Shown: piece after piece, positions 17,365 through 26,487 of the stretch
How the letters are laid out: every line of letters begins with the position of its first letter
Position numbering within the stretch: position 1 is the stretch's first letter
Origin: Bacteroidaceae bacterium
GTDB taxonomy: Bacteria; Bacteroidota; Bacteroidia; Bacteroidales; Bacteroidaceae
Direction: 5' to 3'
Length of the DNA stretch: 64,000 bases
NCBI GenBank assembly: GCA_017445925.1
Contig: JAFSRW010000051.1
Location: forward strand, 39,063 to 103,062
Program-made: the position numbers and the translations under genes
The notes under the pieces: generated by a model
The model's input: only the letters and a program-made list of their open reading frames with translations
What the model was told of the DNA's origin: nothing
The model's database searches: none

Positions 17365-18327
17365 TTATGGGCCTACCACGTTTTGTGGTTTCCCTTCCAT
17401 GAATGCTTTCACATTTGCTACTGCTATGTTTATCAGGCGGGTTCTGGCTGCTTGGGTAGCCCATGCAATATGGGGGGTGATGAAGCAGTTGCGGGCACCG
17501 ATGAGGGGACTGCCCTTACGTGGGGGTTCCTGCAGCAAGACATCTACACCGGCTGCCATAATACGACCCTCGTTCAGGGCTTGAGCTAATGCTGTCTCGT
17601 CTATCAAAGGACCTCTTCCCGTGTTAATCAGTATGGCGGTGGACTTCATCCATGAAAGGCGTTCGGCATTCACCAGGTGGTGGGTTTCGTCGGTCAATGG
17701 ACAATGCAGACTCAGCACATCGGCCTCACGGAACAACTGTTCGTAACTCTCGGCTTTCTCAATGCCTTTTTCATTTAATACCTCCCGGCTCTTACTGCTG
17801 TATGCCAGCACCCGCATACCAAAGCTTTGGGCTATACGGGCGGTAGCTGTTCCTGTGTTGCCTAAGCCGACAATACCAAAGGTCTTGCCGTCCAACTCTA
17901 TCTGTGGAGTGAGCGTAAAGGAAAAATCTTTGCAGGTCTGCCACTTGCCCTCCTTTACGGCTTGACTGTGCAACGCTACCCGATTGGTGATGTTCAGCAA
18001 ATGCGCCATCACCATCTGAGCGACGGACATGGTACTATAAGCAGGGATATTGGTTACCACTATGCCATGCTTCCTTGCTGCAGGAATATCCACCACATTA
18101 TAGCCCGTAGCCAATACGCCTATGTAACGAAGTTCCGACAACTGATCCATCAGGTCGGCAGTAATAAGCACTTTGTTGGTCAGAATCACTTGTGCTCCCT
18201 GGGCACGTTCCAATACCTGCTCGGGAGATGTCCGTTCGTACACCGTCACCTCTCCCAATTCCCTTAGGCCATCCCACGACAAATCCCCTGGGTTAGCTGC
18301 ATATCCGTCTAAAACTACTATTTTCAC
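17365..18327 (-). CDS. D-2-hydroxyacid dehydrogenase (glycerate dehydrogenase-like)
   Basis: NAD-dependent reduction of a 2-ketoacid such as hydroxypyruvate. 320 residues with the start used here. Rossmann dinucleotide motif GLGNTGTATARIAQSFGM; catalytic Arg in LINTGRGPLIDETAL; catalytic His in TPHIAWATQAAR. The open frame extends to a TTG at 18342, but the GTG at 18327 forms a GTGA overlap with the upstream TrmH stop and gives the family-typical start KIVVLDGYAANPGDLSW, so translational coupling from that GTG is favoured. It is the last gene of the GH3-trmH-dehydrogenase operon. hprA is a reasonable symbol, but substrate specificity is not readable from motifs. Confidence 0.9.
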   Translation of the reverse strand: MKIVVLDGYAANPGDLSWDGLRELGEVTVYERTSPEQVLERAQGAQVILTNKVLITADLMDQLSELRYIGVLATGYNVVDIPAARKHGIVVTNIPAYSTMSVAQMVMAHLLNITNRVALHSQAVKEGKWQTCKDFSFTLTPQIELDGKTFGIVGLGNTGTATARIAQSFGMRVLAYSSKSREVLNEKGIEKAESYEQLFREADVLSLHCPLTDETHHLVNAERLSWMKSTAILINTGRGPLIDETALAQALNEGRIMAAGVDVLLQEPPRKGSPLIGARNCFITPHIAWATQAARTRLINIAVANVKAFMEGKPQNVVGP

Positions 18328-19133
18328 TTTCTTAGTTCCCAAAACGCGATGCTCGCTGCTGCTGCTACGTTCAGCGAGTCAACATTATTATACATAGGAA
18401 TGCGAACCACATAGTCGGCAGCATCGATAGTGACTTGCGGCAAACCCTCTCCCTCTGTCCCCATGATGATGGCTAAGCGGTCTGTTGCCTTCAACTTGGG
18501 GTCATCAATATCTATATTGTCGTCCCTGAGTGCCATAGCAGCGGTCTTGAAACCTAAGTCATTCAACTGGCACAAACCTTCCACACCCGTTGGTATCCAC
18601 GTCCATGGAACCAGGAAGACGCTTCCCATAGAAACCCTGACAGAACGACGGTTCAATGGGTCGCAGGCATCCTCCGTCGTCAACACGGCATCCATGCCGA
18701 GCGCAGCTGCTGCACGGAAAATCGCCCCTATGTTGGTGGTATCGCACACGCTATGCACCACTACTACCCTACGGGCTCCCTTCAGCACTTCGGAAAGCGG
18801 TCGGGGTGCTGGTCGGTGCATGGCACAGAGCACACCACGCGTCAGCGTATAACCAGTAAGGCTGGCGAGCAGATCGCGCGATCCGGTATAAACAGGAGTA
18901 TCCTCAGAAACGGTTCCCAGAATCTCCTTGGCATCGCCCTCGATATGTTTCTCTTCGCACAAAAACGACTGCGGCACATATCCCGCCTCCAGCGCCACCT
19001 TTATCACCTTTGGACTTTCGGCGATGAATATACCCTTTTCCGGCTCCAGTCTGTTACGCAACTGTGCCTCTGTCAGCGTAGCGTATGGCGCCAGCTCAGG
19101 TGCAGTTATGTCAGTTACATTTATTCTGTTCAA
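18324..19133 (-). CDS. TrmH/SpoU-family RNA 2'-O-methyltransferase
   Basis: SAM-dependent methylation of rRNA or tRNA ribose, by a knotted SPOUT enzyme. The 269 residues include an N-terminal substrate-binding domain (RNRLEPEKGIFIAESPKVI, L30e-like). The three SpoU motifs follow: DTTNIGAIFRAAAALG, then IIMGTEGEGL and IPMYNNVDSLNVAAAASIAF. The start ATG overlaps the GH3 stop by 4 bp (ATGA), and its own TGA overlaps the dehydrogenase GTG, so all three genes are coupled. The target nucleotide cannot be assigned. Confidence 0.93.
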   Translation of the reverse strand: MNRINVTDITAPELAPYATLTEAQLRNRLEPEKGIFIAESPKVIKVALEAGYVPQSFLCEEKHIEGDAKEILGTVSEDTPVYTGSRDLLASLTGYTLTRGVLCAMHRPAPRPLSEVLKGARRVVVVHSVCDTTNIGAIFRAAAALGMDAVLTTEDACDPLNRRSVRVSMGSVFLVPWTWIPTGVEGLCQLNDLGFKTAAMALRDDNIDIDDPKLKATDRLAIIMGTEGEGLPQVTIDAADYVVRIPMYNNVDSLNVAAAASIAFWELRK

Positions 19134-21370
19134 TTCTCAACTAAGGTGAATTTCAGCTTACAGGTCAGATTATCCGAGGCATCACCAGCCTGAGCGATAA
19201 ACTCACCCGGCTCTGCCTTCCAGTCGTTGGTCTCTTCATCCCAGAACGAAAGGGCACGCTTGTCGGTCTTCAGGGTTATGGTTCTCGTTTCACCGGGCTT
19301 CAGGGAAACCTTTTGGAATGCTTTCAGTTCCTTCACAGGACGATCCACACTGCATTTTACATCGCTGATGTAAAGCTGTACCACATCAGTTCCCGCTCTG
19401 TTTCCCGTATTGGTAACATCTACCATGAAAGTCATAATACCGGCAGCAGTAAACGTATTTGCTGCTCTGAGGTTGCTCACCTTGAAGGTGGTATAGCTCA
19501 AGCCATGACCAAAGGCAAAAGCAGGTTTCAGCTTCTGCTTGTCAGTCCAACGGTATCCTACATATATGCCTTCCTTGTACTCCTCGTCGATAATCTTTTT
19601 CTCACCGTTACGCCATACGCCTGGGAACGCCTCCTCACCAAAGGAGTGGGCCCCCACCTGCTTAAGGCTCTCGTACCAGGTAAAGGGTAATTTACCGCCA
19701 GGATTCGTATCGCCCACCAACACGGCAGCCAATGCCTTACCTGCCTCGCTACCTAAGAACCAACCTTGCATAATGGCAGGCACCTGCTTCTTCCAAGGCA
19801 TACTGACAGCATTTCCGCTAATGTTTACATAGACGGTATTTTTATTCACAGCAGCCAAAGACGTAATCAGCTTATCCTGTCCGTAAGGGAGATCCATGGT
19901 CTTGCGGTCGTGTCCCTCACAATCCTGATAGTCGCTCTTGTTCAGGCCACCGAAAATAATCACATAGTCAGCTGTCTTGGCTTTCTCCACGGCTTCTGTA
20001 ATGAGCACCTCGGGAGAACGGTCGTCCTTTAGGTTCTGGCCGGTGGTCACACCATTGTAGTTGCCGGTTACATCACCCACATAGCCACGTGCAAATTCAA
20101 TCTGGCAGTTACTGTCTTTCAGACGTTCCTGCAGACCCTGCAAGGGACTGATTTCGTGCTGCACCTTCAACGAGCTGGAGCCACCACCGACGGTCATCAT
20201 CTTGATGGCATTCTCTCCCACTATCAGAATCTTCTTGCCGACCGGGTCAATGGGTAGCACATTTCCTTCATTCTGCAGGAGTACGATGCCATCGGTAGCC
20301 ACTAAACGAGCTGTAACATAATGTTCCTCATTGCAGAGGAAACCATAAGGTTTCTGACGGTTCATCGTCGTACGGAAGAACGTACGGAGCACACGGCGAA
20401 CCTTCTCGTCCAGTTCATTCTCGGTATATTTACCTTCCAGAATAGCCTTCTGGTAAGGCTTAGAGAGGTAATACATGTCATAGGCATTCGTAGCACCCAT
20501 GGTCAGACCGTCTGTCCAGGTACCGAATTCCATATCCAGACCGTTCCTGACTGCCTGGTCCAAGTCGTGTGCTCCGCCCCAGTCGCTCACTACCACGCCG
20601 TCGAAGCCCCATTCCTGTTTCAGAATCTTGTTCAGTGTGATGCTGTTATGGCAGTTATGCTCATCCTTATACAAATTATATGCACCCATGATACCCCAGG
20701 CCTTTCCTTCCTTGATAGCCGCCTCGAAGCCAGGCAGGTAAATCTCACGCAGAGCACGGTCGGAAATCTTCACATTCACCTGATGACGGTATTCCTCATC
20801 GTTGTTCAGGCAGTAGTGTTTTACACAACTGGCCACACCCACGCTTTGCAAACCTTGAATATAAGGCACTACCATTTGCGAGGTAAGATAGGGATCCTCG
20901 CCCATATACTCGAAGTTACGTCCGCCCAGCGGTGTGCGGTATATGTTGATACCGGGGCCCAGAATCATACTCTTGCCGCGATACAATGCCTCCTCGCCCA
21001 AAGCATGACCGTACATATAAGAGAAAGTAGGATGCCAGGTAGCTGCAAGACAGGTCAGGGCTGGGAAAGCAACGCAGGAGTCGTTCGTCTGACCGGCCTG
21101 TTCCCACTCATCCCACAGAACATCCGGACGAACCCCATGAGGACCGTCATCCGTCCAGAAATCGGGCATTCCCAAGCGTTTCACACCAGCACTGGAGAAT
21201 TTACTCTGTGCATGAATTACACCAATTTTCTCAGCCAGCGTCATGCGTTTCAGTGCATCTTCCACGCGTTCCCCAATGTCTTTACTCTCGTCTAAATAGA
21301 TAGGTTTTGAAACTTGCCCATAGGATGTCAATCCCATGGCCATTAGGCATAAAAATAGAATCTTTTTCAT
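19130..21370 (-). CDS. Glycoside hydrolase family 3 beta-glucosidase-like enzyme
   Basis: Secreted exo-acting glycosidase (746 residues) releasing terminal beta-linked glucose, xylose or similar. Signal peptide MKKILFLCLMAMGLTSYGQ. The N-terminal TIM barrel includes TLAEKIGVIHAQS, the substrate loop DGPHGVRP, KHYCLNN and the nucleophile region GVVVSDWGGAHD (Asp of SDW). A GH3 C-terminal alpha/beta domain (KKILIVGENAIKMMTVGGGSS) and a fibronectin-III-like end domain (RAGTDVVQLYISD) follow. It is first in a three-gene overlapping operon with two housekeeping-type genes, which is odd company for a glycosidase. The -7 element at 21394-21401 lies inside a dispersed repeat. Confidence 0.92.
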   Translation of the reverse strand: MKKILFLCLMAMGLTSYGQVSKPIYLDESKDIGERVEDALKRMTLAEKIGVIHAQSKFSSAGVKRLGMPDFWTDDGPHGVRPDVLWDEWEQAGQTNDSCVAFPALTCLAATWHPTFSYMYGHALGEEALYRGKSMILGPGINIYRTPLGGRNFEYMGEDPYLTSQMVVPYIQGLQSVGVASCVKHYCLNNDEEYRHQVNVKISDRALREIYLPGFEAAIKEGKAWGIMGAYNLYKDEHNCHNSITLNKILKQEWGFDGVVVSDWGGAHDLDQAVRNGLDMEFGTWTDGLTMGATNAYDMYYLSKPYQKAILEGKYTENELDEKVRRVLRTFFRTTMNRQKPYGFLCNEEHYVTARLVATDGIVLLQNEGNVLPIDPVGKKILIVGENAIKMMTVGGGSSSLKVQHEISPLQGLQERLKDSNCQIEFARGYVGDVTGNYNGVTTGQNLKDDRSPEVLITEAVEKAKTADYVIIFGGLNKSDYQDCEGHDRKTMDLPYGQDKLITSLAAVNKNTVYVNISGNAVSMPWKKQVPAIMQGWFLGSEAGKALAAVLVGDTNPGGKLPFTWYESLKQVGAHSFGEEAFPGVWRNGEKKIIDEEYKEGIYVGYRWTDKQKLKPAFAFGHGLSYTTFKVSNLRAANTFTAAGIMTFMVDVTNTGNRAGTDVVQLYISDVKCSVDRPVKELKAFQKVSLKPGETRTITLKTDKRALSFWDEETNDWKAEPGEFIAQAGDASDNLTCKLKFTLVEN

Positions 21371-21393
21371 TTAGTTATACATATTTTTGCTGG

Positions 21394-21401
21394 CAAAGTT
21401 A
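21394..21401 (-). promoter_or_regulatory. -7 element of the GH3 operon
   Basis: Minus-strand TAACTTTG (TAnnTTTG), 24 bp before the GH3 ATG. It forms the edge of a dispersed repeat unit whose second copy carries the same element (AACTTTG at about 21479-21485). Confidence 0.5.
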
Positions 21402-21560
21402 CGATTAAGCGAGCGGAATACAAAATAAAACTGCTTTTATTTTTATTCCCGAGCGTGAGTAAGTTCGAGACAAAGTCTCAAAGTTACGATTAAGTGAGAG
21501 AAAAGCAAAAGAAAAGCGTTTTTCTTTTGCTTTTCCGAACGGGAGTAAGTTCGGCGATAG
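21394..21560. repeat. Two tandem copies of a dispersed ~84-bp repeat with hairpin core
   Basis: Both copies start AAGTTACGATTAAG(C/T)GAG, have an A-rich then T-rich inverted core, and end (C/A)G(T/G)GAGTAAGTTCG. In copy 2 the core is a 16-bp arm GAAAAGCAAAAGAAAA facing its exact complement. A third, diverged copy is at about 63616-63693. Confidence 0.75.
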
Positions 21561-21628
21561 CCAAATTTACGAAAAGTTGAGAGCAGGAAAAAAGAAACTG
21601 TTCTTTTTTTAGGCAATAGCCAAAGTCA

Positions 21629-21737
21629 TGGGGCTTATGGGGCTTATGGGACCTATGGGTTCAAGAGTTTAAGAGTTTAAGAGTTCAAGAGGTTCAAGTA
21701 CATTGGCTATTGGCTGTTGGCTATTGGCTGTTGGCTG
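21629..21737. repeat. Three adjacent degenerate tandem arrays
   Basis: 21629-21659 has GGCTTATGG/GACCTATGG units. 21661-21698 has AAGAGTTT/AAGAGTTC units. 21704-21737 has TTGGCTATTGGCTG units. Three motif families stand side by side in one spacer. Confidence 0.8.
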
Positions 21738-21804
21738 GCAAGGGGTTTAAGGGGGCAAAAAGGCTTTTTTCGCTTCCCGATTTGGCAGAATCAGGATTTT
21801 TTAC

Positions 21805-21812
21805 TACATTTG
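21805..21812 (+). promoter_or_regulatory. -7 element of the topoisomerase IV A operon
   Basis: TACATTTG (TAnnTTTG) 22 bp before the preferred ATG at 21835. This makes the GTG at 21823, only 10 bp downstream, an unlikely start. Confidence 0.5.
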
Positions 21813-21834
21813 TCGGCAAAATGTGAATTTTCTG

Positions 21835-24525
21835 ATGATAGAGAACGAAAACATGATGGATGGGATTACCCATCACCTTAACAAAATGTACCAAAGCTGG
21901 TTCCTGGATTACGCCTCGTATGTAATTCTGGAACGAGCAGTCCCCCATATCGGCGACGGATTCAAACCCGTTCAACGACGTATCATGCACTCCATGAAGC
22001 GCATGGATGACGGTCGTTACAATAAGGTAGCCAACATTGTGGGTCATACCATGCAATTCCATCCCCACGGCGATGCCAGCATCAAGGATGCATTGGTACA
22101 GTTGGGACAGAAAGACCTATTGATTGACTGCCAAGGAAACTGGGGTAACATCATCACGGGTGACGATGCTGCTGCGGGTCGTTATATCGAGGCACGCCTA
22201 AGCAAATTTGCCCTTGATGTAGTCTTTAATCCCAAGACCACCGAGTGGAAACTCTCTTACGATGGGCGTAACAAGGAGCCTATCGCCTTGCCCGTTAAGT
22301 TCCCCTTACTGTTGGCACAGGGAGCCGAGGGTATTGCCGTGGGTCTGAACTGTAAAATTCTGCCTCACAACCTGAATGAGATATGCGAAGCAGCCATCCA
22401 GTACCTGCATGGCGAGGAGTTTCATATCTATCCCGACTTCCCCACAGGTGGCAGCATAGACGTTTCCCGTTACAACGACGGGCAGCGAGGCGGTGTGGTT
22501 CGTGTTCGTGCCAAAATAGAAAAGCGTGATAATAAGACGTTGGCTATCACAGAGATTCCTTACGGCAAGACCACAGGAACAGCCAGCAAGCCCAGCACCT
22601 TCATAGAGAGCATCCTGAAGGCCAACGAGAAGGGCAAGATTAAGATAAGAAATGTAGAAGACCTGACAGCCGACAAGGCAGAGATTCTTATCCATCTGAC
22701 TCCCGGAGCCAGCAGCGACAAGACCATAGATGCCCTGTATGCCTGTACCGACTGCGAAATCAGTATCTCGCCCAACTGCTGCGTGATAGACGAGCGCAAG
22801 CCCGCTTTTCTTTCGGTCAGTGATGTGCTACGTAGGAATGTTGATACCACCCTGAACCTGCTGAAGCAGGAACGACTCATCCGCAGGGGCGAGTTGATGG
22901 AGGCATTGCATTTTGCATCCTTGGAGCAAATCTTCATTGAAGAGCGCATCTACAAAGACAAGCAATTCGAGAATGCCAAGACGATGGATGCCGCCTGCGA
23001 ATGGATTGACGAACGTCTGACCCCTTGGTACCCCAAAATGGTACGCGAGGTGACAAAGGATGATATCCTCCGTTTGATGGATATCAAGATGGCCCGAATC
23101 CTGAAATTCAACAAGGACAAGGCCGAGGAGAACATCGCCCGTATCAAGGATGAAGTAAAACAGATAGACAAGGAACTTGCCAACATGGTGGAAGTGACCT
23201 GCGATTGGTTCCGCTTCATACAAGAGAAATATGGTAAGGACCATCCACGTCTGACGGAGATCCGTAACTTTGATAATATCAGCGCTGCCAAGGTAGTTGA
23301 GGCCAACGAGAAGCTGTTCATCAACCGCGAGGAAGGTTTCATAGGAACATCCCTCAAGAAGGATGAGTTTGTTTGCAACTGCTCGGATATTGATGATGTG
23401 ATTGTCTTCTACAAGGACGGAACCTACAAGGTTGTGCGCATAGCCGAGAAAATCTTTGTGGGTGAAACGGAACGCAGCAAAGCTGAAAAGAAAAAGGCAG
23501 AAGTAATACACTTAGCCATCTTCCGCAAGAGCGATTCACGTACCATATATAATGTGGTCTATCGCGATGGCAAGAATGGCATCTGCTACATCAAACGCTT
23601 TAATGTGACCAGCGTGACACGCGACCGTGAGTACGACCTTACTCAGGGCAAGCCTGGCAGCAAGGTGCTGTACTTCACCGCCAATCCCAACGGCGAAGCA
23701 GAGGTAATTAAGGTCATCCTGAAACCAAACCCCAAACTGAAGCGAGTATTCTTTGACAAAGACTTTTCGGAACTGGCCATTAAGGGGCGTCAGAGTATGG
23801 GTAACATGCTGACCAAGTTGGATGTGAGCCGTATCACCCTGAAGAGTCATGGTGTGAGCACGTTGGGTGGTCGGAAAGTGTGGTACGACCCCGACGTGAA
23901 ACGTCTGAACTACGATGAGCAGGGCAACTACTTAGGCGAATTCAACAGCGACGATCAGATTCTGGTAATTCTGAAGAGCGGCGATTTCTATCTGACCAAC
24001 TTCGATCTGAACAACCACTTCGAAGATAACCTCTTGCGCATTGAGAAGTACGATGCCAGCAAGGTGTGGACTGTTGCCCTCTTTGACCAAGACCAAAGTG
24101 GATTCCTCTATGTGAAACGTTTTGGCATGGAGGCCACCACTCGCAGGCAGAACTTCCTAGGCGAGAATCCTGACAACCAGATGCTCATCCTTACAGATGT
24201 GGCATTCCCCCGACTGCTGGTAACCATGGGTGGCAACGACAGTTTCCGCGAACCCATAGAGGTAGATGCAGAGGAGTTTATCTCCGTTAAGAGTTTCAAG
24301 GCTCGCGGCAAACGCGTGACGACCAATAACGTGGCCAAAGTGGAGGAGTTGGAACCAATAAAGACCCTCTCCCCTACCCTCCCTCGTGAAGGGGAGGTAG
24401 AAGTCGAGGAGAAAGCAGAAGAAACATCTCCTGAGGTAGAGGATATAGACGACGACTTCGCAGGTAAGAGCCAGCAGGATGTGGCAGATGAGATGAACGG
24501 ACAGTTACATTTGTTTGATGATTAA
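21835..24525 (+). CDS. parC: DNA topoisomerase IV subunit A (ParC/GyrA family)
   Basis: Breakage-reunion subunit of the type IIA topoisomerase that decatenates chromosomes. 896 residues from the ATG at 21835. The winged-helix domain holds HPHGDASIKDALVQLG and the active-site Tyr117 in AAGRYIEARLS. A coiled-coil gate (RILKFNKDKAEENIARIKDEV) follows, then a C-terminal beta-pinwheel. This sequence type is the Bacteroidetes ParC-like paralogue rather than GyrA; the partner ParE is not in the window. Near the C-terminus a segment reading LSPTLPREGEVEVEE is encoded by a G/C-rich palindromic repeat inserted in frame, just before the acidic tail ending GQLHLFDD. It is the first gene of a three-gene overlapping operon. 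Confidence 0.92.
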   Translation: MIENENMMDGITHHLNKMYQSWFLDYASYVILERAVPHIGDGFKPVQRRIMHSMKRMDDGRYNKVANIVGHTMQFHPHGDASIKDALVQLGQKDLLIDCQGNWGNIITGDDAAAGRYIEARLSKFALDVVFNPKTTEWKLSYDGRNKEPIALPVKFPLLLAQGAEGIAVGLNCKILPHNLNEICEAAIQYLHGEEFHIYPDFPTGGSIDVSRYNDGQRGGVVRVRAKIEKRDNKTLAITEIPYGKTTGTASKPSTFIESILKANEKGKIKIRNVEDLTADKAEILIHLTPGASSDKTIDALYACTDCEISISPNCCVIDERKPAFLSVSDVLRRNVDTTLNLLKQERLIRRGELMEALHFASLEQIFIEERIYKDKQFENAKTMDAACEWIDERLTPWYPKMVREVTKDDILRLMDIKMARILKFNKDKAEENIARIKDEVKQIDKELANMVEVTCDWFRFIQEKYGKDHPRLTEIRNFDNISAAKVVEANEKLFINREEGFIGTSLKKDEFVCNCSDIDDVIVFYKDGTYKVVRIAEKIFVGETERSKAEKKKAEVIHLAIFRKSDSRTIYNVVYRDGKNGICYIKRFNVTSVTRDREYDLTQGKPGSKVLYFTANPNGEAEVIKVILKPNPKLKRVFFDKDFSELAIKGRQSMGNMLTKLDVSRITLKSHGVSTLGGRKVWYDPDVKRLNYDEQGNYLGEFNSDDQILVILKSGDFYLTNFDLNNHFEDNLLRIEKYDASKVWTVALFDQDQSGFLYVKRFGMEATTRRQNFLGENPDNQMLILTDVAFPRLLVTMGGNDSFREPIEVDAEEFISVKSFKARGKRVTTNNVAKVEELEPIKTLSPTLPREGEVEVEEKAEETSPEVEDIDDDFAGKSQQDVADEMNGQLHLFDD
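24364..24411. repeat. G/C-rich palindromic repeat inside parC
   Basis: A CCTCTCCCCTACCCTCCC arm faces GGGGAGG across a short spacer, matching the REP-like 'TPNPSPKGEG' repeats known in Bacteroidetes coding and intergenic DNA. It encodes LSPTLPREGEV in the variable C-terminal tail. Confidence 0.6.
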
Positions 24526-25309
24526 AAGGTTATTTCTCCTTCATAGCTTATGCCTGATAGCTATAGCAGGTTTGGCACAAGACTATACCAGATCTACGCT
24601 CTTTGGTGTGGGATTCAGCAATCAGCTTGATACCTATCTCTCTCCTATGGAGTACACGGGCTTTCAACTCAGTTTCCTTACAGCAAGGGAACGTATGACA
24701 CACTGGGCCGACGGCAACCTCTCCTTCCAGAGTCTGCTGCAAGGTGCCTTTTCGCATACCAAGAATCCTGCCCGTACAGCTACTGCATGGGGCGGACGTT
24801 TGGCCTATGATGCCGGTTGGCATTATCATTGGAAGCTTTCCGACAAGTTTTCCTTGAAGGCAGGTGGTCTGGTGGGTGCCGATCTGGGGTTCCTCTATAT
24901 AGCCCGCAACTCCAACAATCCCGCTCAGGGACGTTTTGGCATAGATATCTCTGCTTCAGCTGGTGGCAGCTACAGGTTTAAGATTCGTAAACTTCCTGTT
25001 CTGGTAAACTATCAGGCAGATTTGCCTTTGATGGGTTGTATGTTCAGTCCCCAGTTCGGACAAAGCTATTACGATATTTCCCAAGGGAGTCGCGACCACA
25101 ACGTATGTTTCTCGCATCCAGGCAATGCACTCTGTTTCAGACAGTTACTGACCTTCGACCTGGAGTTCAACCGTGCTTCCCTACGATTCGGATATATGGG
25201 AGATATACGCCAGAGTCATGTGAACAGCATCCGTATGCATGATCTCAACCATTCTTTTATGATTGGTTATGTCAGGTATCTAAAGATTATTAAGCGAAAT
25301 GAAAGATAA
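24518..25309 (+). CDS. Secreted outer-membrane-barrel-like protein (DUF3316-like)
   Basis: 263 residues with signal peptide MIKRLFLLHSLCLIAIAGLAQ. The rest alternates polar and hydrophobic strands with aromatic girdles (GGRLAYDAGWHYHWKL, FGIDISASAGGSYRF, RASLRFGYMGDIRQS), typical of a small outer-membrane beta-barrel. It ends with VRYLKIIKR rather than a clean C-terminal Phe. It resembles the DUF3316 family, whose function is unknown. The ATG overlaps the last 8 bp of parC, and its own end overlaps the S41 gene by 11 bp, so all three are probably co-translated. Its presence behind a topoisomerase gene may reflect only operon packing. Confidence 0.7.
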   Translation: MIKRLFLLHSLCLIAIAGLAQDYTRSTLFGVGFSNQLDTYLSPMEYTGFQLSFLTARERMTHWADGNLSFQSLLQGAFSHTKNPARTATAWGGRLAYDAGWHYHWKLSDKFSLKAGGLVGADLGFLYIARNSNNPAQGRFGIDISASAGGSYRFKIRKLPVLVNYQADLPLMGCMFSPQFGQSYYDISQGSRDHNVCFSHPGNALCFRQLLTFDLEFNRASLRFGYMGDIRQSHVNSIRMHDLNHSFMIGYVRYLKIIKRNER

Positions 25310-26315
25310 ACTGTTGTTGCTGCTTGTCCTTTTGCTGGGTCTATGCTCCTGCCAGAAAGGAGAATCGGAATATGATGATTCGCCTCAGGCCAACCTGGAT
25401 GCCTTGTGGACTCTCATTGACGAGCGTTACTGCTTTCTGGACTATAAAGAAAAGGAACTGGGCATCTCCTGGGCCGATATTCATGCCAAGTACAGTGCCC
25501 GCCTAAATCCCAAGATGACACGTTCGCAGCTTTTTGAGGTGCTGTGCCAAATGTTGGGCGAACTGAAAGACGGGCATGTGAACATTTCCACTAGTCTGGA
25601 TCTGGGCAGAAACTGGTCGTGGAAGGATGATTACCCGCTGAATCTGGACGAAGAGTTACGCAACGCCTATCTGCAAACTGATTATAACTTGGCTGCGGGA
25701 CTGAAATACCGCATCCTATCCGATAATATAGCCTATGTGGTGTACGAGAGTTTCCAGAATGCCATAGGCGAAGGTAATCTGGATGACATGTTTCTATCCC
25801 TACGTATGTGCAACGGCATGATTCTGGATATCAGAGGCAACGGAGGCGGGAACTTAGATAATGTGGAGATGTTAGCCAGCCATTTCACCAACGAGAAAGT
25901 ATTGGTGGGCTACCGGTCACACAAGACTGGAACAGGGCACAATGATTTCTCCCCCTTAGAACCTGAATACATAACGCCGAATAAAGGGGTTCGTTGGCAG
26001 AAACCCTGCGTAGTACTTACCAACCGTTCCTGCTATAGTGCCGCCAACACCTTTGTGCGCGACATGAAGGAAATGCCTCTGGTTACCATCATGGGCGACT
26101 ACACAGGTGGCGGTTCAGGACTTCCTTTCTCCAGCGAGATACCTATAGGATGGAGCGTTCGCTTTAGTGCCAGCCCCAGCTACGATGCACAGAAGCAGCA
26201 GATAGAGTTCGGCATAGCACCCGATATCCCCTGTGCATTAGATGCGGAGAAAGCAGCAAAAGGCATAGATTCTATGATTGAGGAAGCACGAGCCTTTATG
26301 GGAATTAAGAATTAA
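25299..26315 (+). CDS. S41-family C-terminal processing-like protease, lipoprotein
   Basis: Envelope serine protease anchored by lipid. Leader KLLLLLVLLLGLCSC with Cys at residue 18. An N-terminal helical domain (LDALWTLIDERYCFLDYKEKELGISW) and a GHVNIS segment typical of tail-specific/tricorn-type S41 enzymes precede the catalytic core. Core motifs: MILDIRGNGGGNLDN, the nucleophile region LTNRSCYSAANTFV (Ser of YSAA), and GDYTGGGSGLPFSSEIP. 338 residues with no clear PDZ domain, so it is shorter than classical Prc. It overlaps the upstream barrel-like gene by 11 bp and could process or recycle proteins at the outer membrane. The substrate is unknown. Confidence 0.85.
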   Translation: MKDKLLLLLVLLLGLCSCQKGESEYDDSPQANLDALWTLIDERYCFLDYKEKELGISWADIHAKYSARLNPKMTRSQLFEVLCQMLGELKDGHVNISTSLDLGRNWSWKDDYPLNLDEELRNAYLQTDYNLAAGLKYRILSDNIAYVVYESFQNAIGEGNLDDMFLSLRMCNGMILDIRGNGGGNLDNVEMLASHFTNEKVLVGYRSHKTGTGHNDFSPLEPEYITPNKGVRWQKPCVVLTNRSCYSAANTFVRDMKEMPLVTIMGDYTGGGSGLPFSSEIPIGWSVRFSASPSYDAQKQQIEFGIAPDIPCALDAEKAAKGIDSMIEEARAFMGIKN

Positions 26316-26340
26316 GAGTGAAGAATGAAAGAATTATTTA

Positions 26341-26460
26341 ACGATAACGTTAACGATAACGATAACTAGATCTGGGATTATAAGTCTTATGAGGCCCATA
26401 GGGCTTATGGGGCTTATGGGATAAGTCTATAACCTATAACCCTTAACCTATAACCCTTAA
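26341..26460. repeat. Three adjacent degenerate tandem arrays
   Basis: 26341-26366 is ACGATAACGTTAACG-type. 26386-26420 is CTTATGGGG-type. 26429-26460 is TATAACCTATAACCCTTAACC-type. They fill the spacer before the DUF4954 gene. Confidence 0.8.
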
Positions 26461-26487
26461 TAATAAAAGGTAAAATATTAACCATAT

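Larger units (their letters stand above)
21371..21834. other. 464-bp repeat-filled spacer between GH3 and topoisomerase genes
   Basis: No gene. Contents in order: GH3 promoter; two copies of an approximately 84-bp repeat (21394-21480, 21481-21560), each with a central inverted repeat; a GGCTTATGGG array (21629-21659); an AGTTTAAG array (21661-21698); a TTGGCTATTGGCTG array (21704-21737); the topoisomerase promoter. Confidence 0.75.

Noticed and set aside
21995-22110. HPHGDASIKD in topoisomerase IV A has Ala where E. coli GyrA has Ser83, suggesting fluoroquinolone resistance.
   Set aside because: Ala at this place is, as far as I recall, usual in the Bacteroidetes ParC-like paralogue, so it is not evidence of acquired resistance.
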